IMG/VR virus record: IMGVR_UViG_3300042465_004100
Coordinates: 1-21,368 of that record
DNA: 21,368 nt
Source of the DNA: a virus
Direction: 5' to 3' (one strand)
Below, one piece after another: positions 14,158-19,682 of this stretch (position 1 is its first letter; every line of letters starts with the position of its first letter). The notes below the pieces were generated by a model. The model saw only the letters and a list, made by a program, of their open reading frames with translations, ran no database searches and was not told the origin of the DNA. Both the position numbers and the translations under genes were made by a program.

Positions 14158-14164
14158 GTATCGT

Positions 14165-14356
14165 CTAATCGCCCAGTACTTCCCATGTGTCGCCTTGGTG
14201 ACCACACTCTTCGCACTGGTACCCGTATTTCGCCCAAAAGATGTCGTGCCGGGGGTCAGTCTTTGACTGCAGACACTTAGTGGCCATCCCTGCGTTGCAG
14301 ATGGGGCAAGTGTTCGCACCCTCGTCCTCTTCCAGCTCGATATCGTCGTCACGCAT
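14165..14356 (-). CDS. Small acidic zinc-ribbon protein (63 aa)
   Basis: A 63-residue protein. After an acidic start (MRDDDIELEEDEGA) it has CPIC at 17-20 and CEEC at 48-51, with His53 shortly after: a classic two-knuckle zinc ribbon. The loop between contains ATKCLQSKTDPRHDIFWAKY. It may bind nucleic acid or a protein partner; no closer family is recognised. AGGAG precedes the ATG, and the start overlaps the end of the membrane-protein gene. Confidence 0.82.
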   Translation of the reverse strand: MRDDDIELEEDEGANTCPICNAGMATKCLQSKTDPRHDIFWAKYGYQCEECGHQGDTWEVLGD

Positions 14357-14567
14357 AGTGTACTCCTATCACTAACGCCACAAGCAGTGCGGCACTGACG
14401 GCCCAAAGGACCGCATCCCAAAAGACCTCAGCCGCCGGACGGTGAGTCGGATCGAGGAGGGCCGATTGCAGATTCTCCATGTCGGCACTTGGCTCCCACG
14501 TCTGCTTCGGCTCGTACATGCACCCGATCTGAATGCCGGACTTCGTGGTGTAGGGGGTTACCTTCAT
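14349..14567 (-). CDS. Small tail-anchored membrane protein (72 aa)
   Basis: A 72-residue protein starting MKVTPYTTKSGIQIGCMYEP, with a soluble N-terminal half containing DMENLQSALLDP, and a single C-terminal membrane helix (AVLWAVSAALLVALVIGVHY, about 52-71). This is a tail-anchored layout with the bulk in the cytoplasm. Similar short proteins with the TKSGIQIG start occur in many phages; their function is unknown. The start at 14567 overlaps the preceding stop as ATGA. It might act at the host membrane, for example in superinfection exclusion, but nothing in the sequence proves this. Confidence 0.78.
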   Translation of the reverse strand: MKVTPYTTKSGIQIGCMYEPKQTWEPSADMENLQSALLDPTHRPAAEVFWDAVLWAVSAALLVALVIGVHYA

Positions 14568-14860
14568 TTTACGATCTCCATTTGGCGGATGTTCATTACC
14601 TCGACTTCGCCGGTGTTCTCGGCGATCCACTCGGCCGAGAGCTTCGCACGGACGGCATCCATGTCGAGCTGAGGACGCTTGGTGAACTTGATCTCGATCT
14701 GGTGCTGGTCGCCACGGTAGATCGCGTCGCCACCGGCGCGGAAGATCTCTTTAAGGTGCTTCTCGCGAGCAGTCAACGCCTTGAGCTGGTCACGCACGCT
14801 GGCGAGTTCGTCCACCATGTCAGTGGTGATTGCGACGGGTTTAGTAGTAGTCTTTGCCAT
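14564..14860 (-). CDS. Small phage protein, coiled coil plus beta domain (98 aa)
   Basis: A 98-residue protein. Residues 15-45 form a likely coiled coil (MVDELASVRDQLKALTAREK), and the rest has a small beta region (GDQHQIEIKFTKRPQLDMDA) and WIAENTGEVEVMNIRQMEIV. I do not recognise the family. It is first in the transcript from the promoter at 14930-14959. GAGGA lies 9 bases before the ATG, and its leader resembles that at 11368-11433. The in-frame extension to 15043 crosses the promoter and is not credible. Confidence 0.78.
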   Translation of the reverse strand: MAKTTTKPVAITTDMVDELASVRDQLKALTAREKHLKEIFRAGGDAIYRGDQHQIEIKFTKRPQLDMDAVRAKLSAEWIAENTGEVEVMNIRQMEIVK

Positions 14861-14929
14861 GATTGTGTGTCCTCTATAGTGTCTATCGGTTGAGTGGTTA
14901 CTGGATCGTCTTATCAACCCAGAATCTGT
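14861..14929 (-). promoter_or_regulatory. Leader paralogous to the 11368-11433 leader
   Basis: This 5' leader of the 98-aa gene aligns with the leader of the 167-aa gene over almost its full length, while the encoded proteins are unrelated. A pairing CTGG with CCAG flanks a GATAAGACGAT loop. The repeated order of segments suggests a shared RNA element or a duplicated promoter-leader cassette. Confidence 0.55.
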
Positions 14930-14959
14930 ATTATAACACAGGTGGGGTAGCCTTGTCAA
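14930..14959 (-). promoter_or_regulatory. Strong early promoter, extended -10
   Basis: TTGACA (14959-14954), an 18-base spacer ending CCACCTGTGT, and TATAAT (14935-14930). A GGGGGGTAT stretch lies just upstream. The stop codon of the DUF6378 gene is inside the -10, and the spacer encodes its final PPVL. Confidence 0.9.
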
Positions 14960-15236
14960 TACCCCCCTTTGGTATTCGTGTCGCCACGATGGTCGCGTAC
15001 CCTGCGATATCCACCCACGAGTCGAGGTGATTAGGGTCGCCATTTAAAATGCGGGAGGCCTTGCACGCGATCATGTCGAGCGATTCGCGCTGGTGGTACT
15101 CCAGCCGCTCCCAGCCCGGGCACTCGCGAAAGAGGTCCTTCAGCGTCTGTGCGATCTCGGCTTGGACCGTGTAATCGCCGTACGACTCGCCGCGCTCCGC
15201 GACCACCCCGTCTATATCAAGCGATGACTGCGGCAT
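14931..15236 (-). CDS. DUF6378 domain protein
   Basis: A 101-residue protein matching the phage DUF6378 pattern: ERGESYGDYTVQAEIAQTLK near the start, ESLDMIACKASRILNGDPNH in the middle, and LDSWVDIAGYATIVA towards the end. The family is common in phage early regions, often near nucleotide-metabolism genes. Its helical, acidic-residue-rich layout is reminiscent of MazG-like folds, but the function is not known. The ATG at 15236 is chosen because AGGAGG lies upstream. It overlaps the 422-aa gene by 20 bases. Its last residues are encoded by the conserved promoter spacer. Confidence 0.85.
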   Translation of the reverse strand: MPQSSLDIDGVVAERGESYGDYTVQAEIAQTLKDLFRECPGWERLEYHQRESLDMIACKASRILNGDPNHLDSWVDIAGYATIVATRIPKGGIDKATPPVL

Positions 15237-16485
15237 GAGCCAGTCCTCCTTTTTTGTATCGGTTCTTATAAGCACCCTGTGGGGCCTCTTTCACCAGACG
15301 CTCAACGATCTCTGCAGGGTCGTACCCCTTGAGCATCCCACGAATGAGGGCCTCGGTCGTGGCTTGTCGTCCGAGTGTCGTAGGGCCGAAAGCGCCCGCT
15401 AGGTCTTGTGGGTTCGCTAGGACTTGCGGCTCGGCGAGATTCTTGAGCAAAACGTCCTCGTAGGGGCGCACTTGGCTTACTCTCAAAGGTGACGCCGTAC
15501 CAGTCCCGGGACCGTAGGCTCCGGCCATCTGCGCTTCACGTGTCATCAGTGTGCCAATGGTCTCATCAGGTGTCATCTTCAAGAAATTCGGCGTGCGCAA
15601 ATCTAGCGCCGCGTCCATCAGTTCGTCAGTCTTCTTATTGGTTACTAAGTTCGGACCACCGAATAGCTTCTTTAGGTAGTAATCTTCCTTGTGACTGGCC
15701 TGAACTGGCATCGAGAAAAGCTGGCCGGACATCCCGGGCGAATACGCCACCTCTTCGACTGGGGCGATGTATCCAAGGTTGCCGTGTCCGAGCGAATGCG
15801 ACGATACGTTACCGAGTCGTCGGACTTGGTTCACATCGGTCAGGTGCGACGCGAAGTTCCCGTGCCCTTGTGCACGCATCATGTCGTACGCGAGCGCGTA
15901 CAGCTCTTTGCCTTTTGCAGGAAGGCTCTTCCACCACGCGGAATCGGGGTCCTTCAAGCCGTACGTTCCGGGCTTTACGTCCATCGCGTAGAGGTCGGTC
16001 ATCGTTGGGTGTGGCATATCCATACCGTATTGTGCCCGCGCCGCGTTGAACTTAGGATCACGCATCGCCGCTTCTGCCATGTAACGCTCCAGCTCAAAAC
16101 CCATCGGAGTCTTGTCTTTGTCGAGCCTAGAGGGTGACCACGAAATGTTCGGATGTATACCTCGTGCGTGCGCCTCGTCTATACTCTTCGGTGCTTTGCT
16201 CTCGGGGTCAAGCCGGATTTTGCCGGTGGAGGGCATATACCCACGCTGTACCGCACCCTCATTCGTCGAGGACATTGTGCCACGAATCGGCTCGCCACTG
16301 GCGGTCTTGCCAAAGATCCCGGCTTGATTGTACTGCTCAAGCACTTCGCTCGGGAGCATGCCAGCTTGTGCTTGCCGCATACCCAGCGGAATGCGCTGTG
16401 CGCCCGGGAGAGCGGCAATGGCGCGGTGGCCCTTGCCTACTCCGCCCATTAGGTCAGCGAACGACAGATTCTTCACTGGTGGCAT
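15217..16485 (-). CDS. Unknown 422-aa phage protein in the early region
   Basis: A 422-residue soluble protein I cannot assign. It starts MPPVKNLSFADLMGGVGKGH. The middle (about 195-240) has MMRAQGHGNFASHLTDVNQV followed by SHSLGHGNLGYIAPVE, a pattern that recalls domains in large phage virion or polyvalent proteins. The C-terminus is basic, YKNRYKKGGLAHAAVIA, with a Gly-Gly turn like those in the 443-aa late protein. GAGG lies 6 bases before the ATG, and the gene overlaps the deacetylase-like gene by 32 bases, so the two are co-expressed. A virion-like protein in an early operon would be unusual; it may be injected or host-directed. No catalytic motif is evident. Confidence 0.75.
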   Translation of the reverse strand: MPPVKNLSFADLMGGVGKGHRAIAALPGAQRIPLGMRQAQAGMLPSEVLEQYNQAGIFGKTASGEPIRGTMSSTNEGAVQRGYMPSTGKIRLDPESKAPKSIDEAHARGIHPNISWSPSRLDKDKTPMGFELERYMAEAAMRDPKFNAARAQYGMDMPHPTMTDLYAMDVKPGTYGLKDPDSAWWKSLPAKGKELYALAYDMMRAQGHGNFASHLTDVNQVRRLGNVSSHSLGHGNLGYIAPVEEVAYSPGMSGQLFSMPVQASHKEDYYLKKLFGGPNLVTNKKTDELMDAALDLRTPNFLKMTPDETIGTLMTREAQMAGAYGPGTGTASPLRVSQVRPYEDVLLKNLAEPQVLANPQDLAGAFGPTTLGRQATTEALIRGMLKGYDPAEIVERLVKEAPQGAYKNRYKKGGLAHAAVIA

Positions 16486-17323
16486 AGTATACCTCGTTGC
16501 TGATCTTCAGCGTTTGCAGGTGGATGTCGATCGTGTGTTGCATCGGCTTCGAGTATCCCCCTGCTAGATTCCAGACTAATGGGACCCCGGCTTCGCGTGC
16601 GGCGGTGAAGATGCCACGATCGCGGGCCGCGAGACCCTCGACAGACAGGTATCCGACTCCGTAGGGATCTTGGTCCCAAGCGTCAGCACCGGCCTGATAC
16701 AGTATTATACCCGCCTTCGAGTTCCGAATCAATCCCTTAGCAAACGACTGCCACATCGCGGCGTTCCACTCGGACTGAATAGGGCGTCCTATATCGGGGC
16801 GGGTGACGTGCGTGACGCGACCCCGGACCATCAGGTGGTCCAGTACGTCCTCGGTCCCGTCGCCGTAGTGTCCATCCCCGTCGATAATCAGCACATTCGT
16901 CGCGCCGTTGCGCAGTGCCTTCATCGCGGTGATCATCAGCCCGTTGAACGTGCAGAACCCGTAGCCGTCCTCGAAGTGAGCGTGGTGGAAGCCCTGAGTC
17001 GCGGAGCACGCCACGGCACCGCGCACGCCGCCTTGCTGGAGCACATGCTTGGCCGCCGCCCAGTGGCCAGCGTTCGAGTAGAGGAGCGAGTTCGTGATCT
17101 CGGGATCGATCGTGTTGAAGCCGTTCGGGGCGACATTCTTCAGGATGCCACGGACGTACTCGCGGTGGTGCGCCTCCTCGAAGTCTACCGCCGTGTACGG
17201 CTCGAAGTTCGATCGCACGTCGCCCTCCAACTGATGTATGAACTCGGGGATCTTCCTTACCGAGATAAAGTCGTAGGAGACCTCTTGGGCCGGGTGGTAG
17301 AATACGGGGGTGCTAGTCGTCAT
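16454..17323 (-). CDS. Histone deacetylase / acetylpolyamine amidohydrolase-like hydrolase
   Basis: A 289-residue member of the zinc-dependent arginase/deacetylase superfamily, which removes acetyl groups from lysines or polyamines. Visible signatures are GFHHAHFEDGYGFCTFNG (111-128), with the catalytic His pair 113/114; IIDGDGHYGDGT (146-157), with ligands Asp150 and His152; AGADAWDQDPYG (211-222), with the third ligand Asp214; and LAGGYS (253-258), with the transition-state Tyr257. All expected metal and catalytic residues are present, so it is probably active. It is shorter than most bacterial HDAC-like enzymes (typically over 300 residues). It is the first full gene after the promoter at 17359-17387, immediately beyond the 2-aminoadenine genes, and is coupled to the 422-aa gene. 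The substrate is unknown. Confidence 0.9.
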   Translation of the reverse strand: MTTSTPVFYHPAQEVSYDFISVRKIPEFIHQLEGDVRSNFEPYTAVDFEEAHHREYVRGILKNVAPNGFNTIDPEITNSLLYSNAGHWAAAKHVLQQGGVRGAVACSATQGFHHAHFEDGYGFCTFNGLMITAMKALRNGATNVLIIDGDGHYGDGTEDVLDHLMVRGRVTHVTRPDIGRPIQSEWNAAMWQSFAKGLIRNSKAGIILYQAGADAWDQDPYGVGYLSVEGLAARDRGIFTAAREAGVPLVWNLAGGYSKPMQHTIDIHLQTLKISNEVYYATSEESVVR

Positions 17324-17334
17324 GGTGGTGTCCT

Positions 17335-17550
17335 CTATGGTTTATTGGTCGAGGATCCATTATACCACACGTGGGACAGATTGTCAAGTCCCTTCTTTTC
17401 GTCCTCAAGCGATTCGGGCATTTCGGCCCTTTCGCGTGTAGTGAAGCGAAATTCACAGTGGTTGCAAGTCCGGCGACGGCGAGTGACGCCATTCGCGTTT
17501 TGATATGTGGTAGTGACTCGGGTCTCCTCGCCGCACTTAATACAATTCAT
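17335..17550 (-). CDS. NrdR-like zinc-ribbon protein without ATP cone (71 aa)
   Basis: A 71-residue protein whose first 40 residues resemble the zinc ribbon of the ribonucleotide-reductase repressor NrdR: MNCIKCGEETRVTTTYQNAN, then TRRRRTCNHCEFRFTTRER. The Cys pairs are 3/6 and 29/32. The ATP-cone domain of NrdR is absent, and a short acidic and then variable tail replaces it. The ATG at 17550 overlaps the DatZ-like stop as ATGA, and GGGGG precedes it. The last 20 codons contain the whole promoter at 17359-17387. Small DNA-binding or decoy regulators of host dNTP synthesis would fit this place, but that is an inference. Confidence 0.78.
   Translation of the reverse strand: MNCIKCGEETRVTTTYQNANGVTRRRRTCNHCEFRFTTRERAEMPESLEDEKKGLDNLSHVWYNGSSTNKP
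17359..17387 (-). promoter_or_regulatory. Strong early promoter inside the zinc-ribbon gene
   Basis: TTGACA (17387-17382), a 17-base spacer containing CCACGTGTGG, and TATAAT (17364-17359) with an extended -10 TGG. It lies within the codons for GLDNLSHVWYNG of the NrdR-like gene and drives the deacetylase-like gene, whose leader carries ATAGAGGACACC. Confidence 0.88.
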
Positions 17551-18110
17551 AACCATCCCCCTGTAATTCCTATATCGTTGCACACGCGGCGAACCGATTC
17601 GCGCACGTTCAATGCTGGGTGCAAACGCTCGGCCTCGTTCACCATGTCGGACAGGATCGCACGAAGGCCATCGAGCACTTGCTTGGCGTGCGCCCCGACT
17701 CCGTTGTCCTGCAGGAAAAAGATCGCCTCGATCTGGTCCGCGAGCTTGACTATGGTTTCTATATCTGTCCCTTTTACCTGACGGTAAGCCGCCATTGTAT
17801 CGCTGTCAACTCGGTCTTCAGCCTTTTCCACGATACCCTTACCCCCTACCGCTTCTAGGTCACGCTTGAACGGTGTTGGCATATCTCCGGTACGCACCTC
17901 GATTACGTCGTGCGCGAGTGCCCACTGCAGGAGCTTGAGCCTGCCCGAATCGTGCAACAAGCCCTTCCACCGCATGGCCGCCGCAAGGGATCCCGCGATC
18001 ACCGCGACTGCGAAAGAATGCTCAGCCAACGTCTGCTCCCGCGACGTCTGCACTATGTGCCACCGCTTGACGTGGCAAGCGCGAAGTTGTTCATATACTG
18101 TTAAACTCAT
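17547..18110 (-). CDS. datZ: DatZ-like HD-domain dATP phosphohydrolase
   Basis: A 187-residue HD-domain enzyme of the YfbR/DatZ type. The metal-binding HD signature is complete: His31 in LAEHSFAVA, His67-Asp68 in ALAHDVIEVRTGDMPTPFK, and Asp125 in VKLADQIEA. The TGD-x-PTP-x-K stretch is shared with YfbR deoxynucleotidases. Near the N-terminus, VKRWHIV has Trp17 and Ile19, the spacing I recall for the base-selecting Trp/Ile pair of cyanophage S-2L DatZ. In 2-aminoadenine phages DatZ strips triphosphate from dATP, removing adenine from the pool. AAAGGAG precedes the ATG, and both ends overlap neighbours as ATGA. Without the purZ and mazZ genes nearby I would call it a YfbR-like nucleotidase; the context favours DatZ. 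Confidence 0.82.
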   Translation of the reverse strand: MSLTVYEQLRACHVKRWHIVQTSREQTLAEHSFAVAVIAGSLAAAMRWKGLLHDSGRLKLLQWALAHDVIEVRTGDMPTPFKRDLEAVGGKGIVEKAEDRVDSDTMAAYRQVKGTDIETIVKLADQIEAIFFLQDNGVGAHAKQVLDGLRAILSDMVNEAERLHPALNVRESVRRVCNDIGITGGWL

Positions 18111-18352
18111 GTGTTTTTCTCCTTTAGTTCGGCTTCAACTGCTCGGTAAATATCTTTGGTACTGTAGGTTCCCATAAGCCGGATTTTGACCGCCCTGTGT
18201 AAAGCATCAAGCTCTTCATCCGTCAGCCCTACCCATGTGCGCTTCGACATTGCGTCCACTGCTTTGTTAACAGTGGTCTGTGTCTGATACATCATGCCAT
18301 CAATAAATCCGCGCTCGTAGTCCGGGCCTTGGTCAAGCCTAGGTTTATCCAC
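18107..18352 (-). CDS. Small phage protein, WVGLTDEE motif (81 aa)
   Basis: An 81-residue helical protein with RTWVGLTDEELDALHRAVKI in the middle and IYRAVEAELKEKNT at the end. WVGLTDEE-type segments are common in small phage proteins of unknown function. The GTG at 18352 is preferred: GGAG lies 7 bases upstream and the start overlaps the preceding stop as GTGGATAA. The stop overlaps the datZ-like ATG, so it is translated together with the nucleotide genes. Confidence 0.78.
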   Translation of the reverse strand: MDKPRLDQGPDYERGFIDGMMYQTQTTVNKAVDAMSKRTWVGLTDEELDALHRAVKIRLMGTYSTKDIYRAVEAELKEKNT

Positions 18353-18983
18353 CGTTTTTCTCCTTAATGTCGTAGAACCAGTCGTCCCCGGCACTCCATT
18401 TGCGTGTGCCGTCGACGGTCCACATACGTTGTGCCGCTTGAAAGTCGGGGAATTTAGTCTCGGCGGGAATTAGGCTCTGATCGTACCACAGGCACCGATT
18501 ATTCGGCTGGCAAGCGAATTGGCCGTTATCCAGCGCAATGAAGTTGAAGCTCTTGTGCTCTTCGGCTTGCTCGGTGAATCCCGTATCTATATCCATGCCG
18601 TCAGCACAGAAGTCCACGGTGAATAGGTATCGGCCGAAATGCCATTCCCGGTCTTTGCCGAGGAACTTCACACCTAGGTTACGCAAGCCGATCTTCTCGA
18701 CGATCGTGAACCGGTAGCCCATGCAGTCCCACAGTTGCAGGACGTCGATCGGCAGATTGCCGGTGTAGTCCGATTGCCAAACGTAGGCGTGGATGGGAAG
18801 CTTGTCGTACAGTGCGCCGTAATTGGGCAAGAGCGACTCGATCCGGAACACTTGACCCCGGAGGGCCTTAATGCTGACCCAAATCGCGGGTTCCAGTTCT
18901 CCATGGCCTTTGTGGTCGTTATACAGGAACTCGCGCCGCACAAAGCACTTCATGGGCGGAAGAGATGCAACGATGTAACTCAT
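18345..18983 (-). CDS. Conserved phage protein of unknown function (212 aa)
   Basis: A 212-residue protein of a conserved phage type: SLPPMKCFVRREFLYNDHKG at the start, then AIWVSIKALRGQVFRIESLL, YGALYDKLPIHAYVW, DVLQLWDCMGYRF, KDREWHFGRYLFTVDF and SFNFIALDNGQFACQPNNRC. It is beta-rich and has no membrane segment. These proteins recur in phage early regions without an assigned function. It lies between the mazZ-like and datZ-like genes, and its start overlaps the preceding stop as ATGA. A role linked to the nucleotide pathway cannot be excluded, but the family is also seen in other contexts. Confidence 0.85.
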   Translation of the reverse strand: MSYIVASLPPMKCFVRREFLYNDHKGHGELEPAIWVSIKALRGQVFRIESLLPNYGALYDKLPIHAYVWQSDYTGNLPIDVLQLWDCMGYRFTIVEKIGLRNLGVKFLGKDREWHFGRYLFTVDFCADGMDIDTGFTEQAEEHKSFNFIALDNGQFACQPNNRCLWYDQSLIPAETKFPDFQAAQRMWTVDGTRKWSAGDDWFYDIKEKNGG

Positions 18984-19195
18984 GACTTCACCGCCTGCAG
19001 ACGCCTGATTTGGTCAGCGATCTGATCGCCTGAAAGCTCGTCGAAGAGCTGGAATTCGTACTTACGAGCGATCCGCTCCAGTGCTCCGTTCCAGATCTTT
19101 TTTACCGCTTCGCGGTTGTCGTCGTCCTCAGACCCCAGCACGTGGCCGAAGGTCTCGTTATACCAGTTGTTGAATTCATCATTTCGGTTCGACAT
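18980..19195 (-). CDS. Small acidic phage protein of unknown function (71 aa)
   Basis: A 71-residue protein starting MSNRNDEFNNWYNETFGHVL, followed by charged helices (EAVKKIWNGALERIARKYEF). No motif is recognised. AGGA lies nine bases before the ATG. It overlaps the end of the mazZ-like gene by 17 bases and the start of the 212-aa gene by 4, so it belongs to the same transcript. Confidence 0.78.
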   Translation of the reverse strand: MSNRNDEFNNWYNETFGHVLGSEDDDNREAVKKIWNGALERIARKYEFQLFDELSGDQIADQIRRLQAVKS

Positions 19196-19682
19196 GGCGC
19201 ATGATCCTCGTGTTGACGTCCACTTCCCATTCGCGTCCCTCGTTGATATCCATCTTGTCCTCTACCGCCTTGTGTACGTCTATACCGTTTTTATGCGCAA
19301 CGTCCAGCAGTAGGATCATAATGTCACCCATTTCGAGAGCGGCTTTTGGGTTACGAGCGTACTCGCCCACCTCCTCGTAGAGCTTGAGTAGGATGTCCGC
19401 AGTGGTACGCGCCGGAAAACGCGAGTCTGCCCACTTGGTAATTCTATCCTGAAGTTGTCGGATATCTGCTCCACCACGCTTCTTATACGCGTTGACGGCA
19501 CGGACCGCAAGGTCGGCATTTTTATCGCAATTGGCCATAACGCCACGCAAGTGGTGACGCACCTCGAAAGACGCGACGGTTGCGCCGTGCGCATCGACGA
19601 CTTCTGCCGCCCGTTCGGGGTGAATCGCCCAAGGGGTCTCATTAACTTCATCCGTGTGTACTGTTGATTCTACCTGTAGCAT
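19179..19682 (-). CDS. mazZ: MazZ-like MazG-type (d)GTP pyrophosphatase with N-terminal extension
   Basis: A 167-residue protein. Residues about 75-155 form a MazG-like all-alpha NTP pyrophosphatase with the complete metal signature EExxE (Glu103, Glu104, Glu107 in LYEEVGEYA) and ExxD (Glu117, Asp120 in LEMGDIMILLLD), then KMDINEGREWE. In 2-aminoadenine phages MazZ turns dGTP into dGMP, the substrate of PurZ. Residues 15-70 (PWAIHPERAAEVVDAHGATV, continuing to AVRAVNAYKKRG) resemble a small domain common in other phage proteins, fused here to MazG. GGAG lies 5 bases before the ATG at 19682. The gene overlaps the purZ-like gene by 35 bases, strong coupling. MazG assignment is secure; the Z-pathway role follows from the neighbours. 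Confidence 0.85.
   Translation of the reverse strand: MLQVESTVHTDEVNETPWAIHPERAAEVVDAHGATVASFEVRHHLRGVMANCDKNADLAVRAVNAYKKRGGADIRQLQDRITKWADSRFPARTTADILLKLYEEVGEYARNPKAALEMGDIMILLLDVAHKNGIDVHKAVEDKMDINEGREWEVDVNTRIMRHVEPK

Noticed and set aside
16704-16732. Possible promoter inside the deacetylase gene (TTGATT, 17-base spacer, TATAAT)
   Set aside because: The -35 is imperfect and the conserved spacer and extended -10 TG of the phage promoter family are missing; likely chance.
17804-17809. TTGACA inside the DatZ-like gene
   Set aside because: No TATAAT-like hexamer at suitable spacing on the minus strand.
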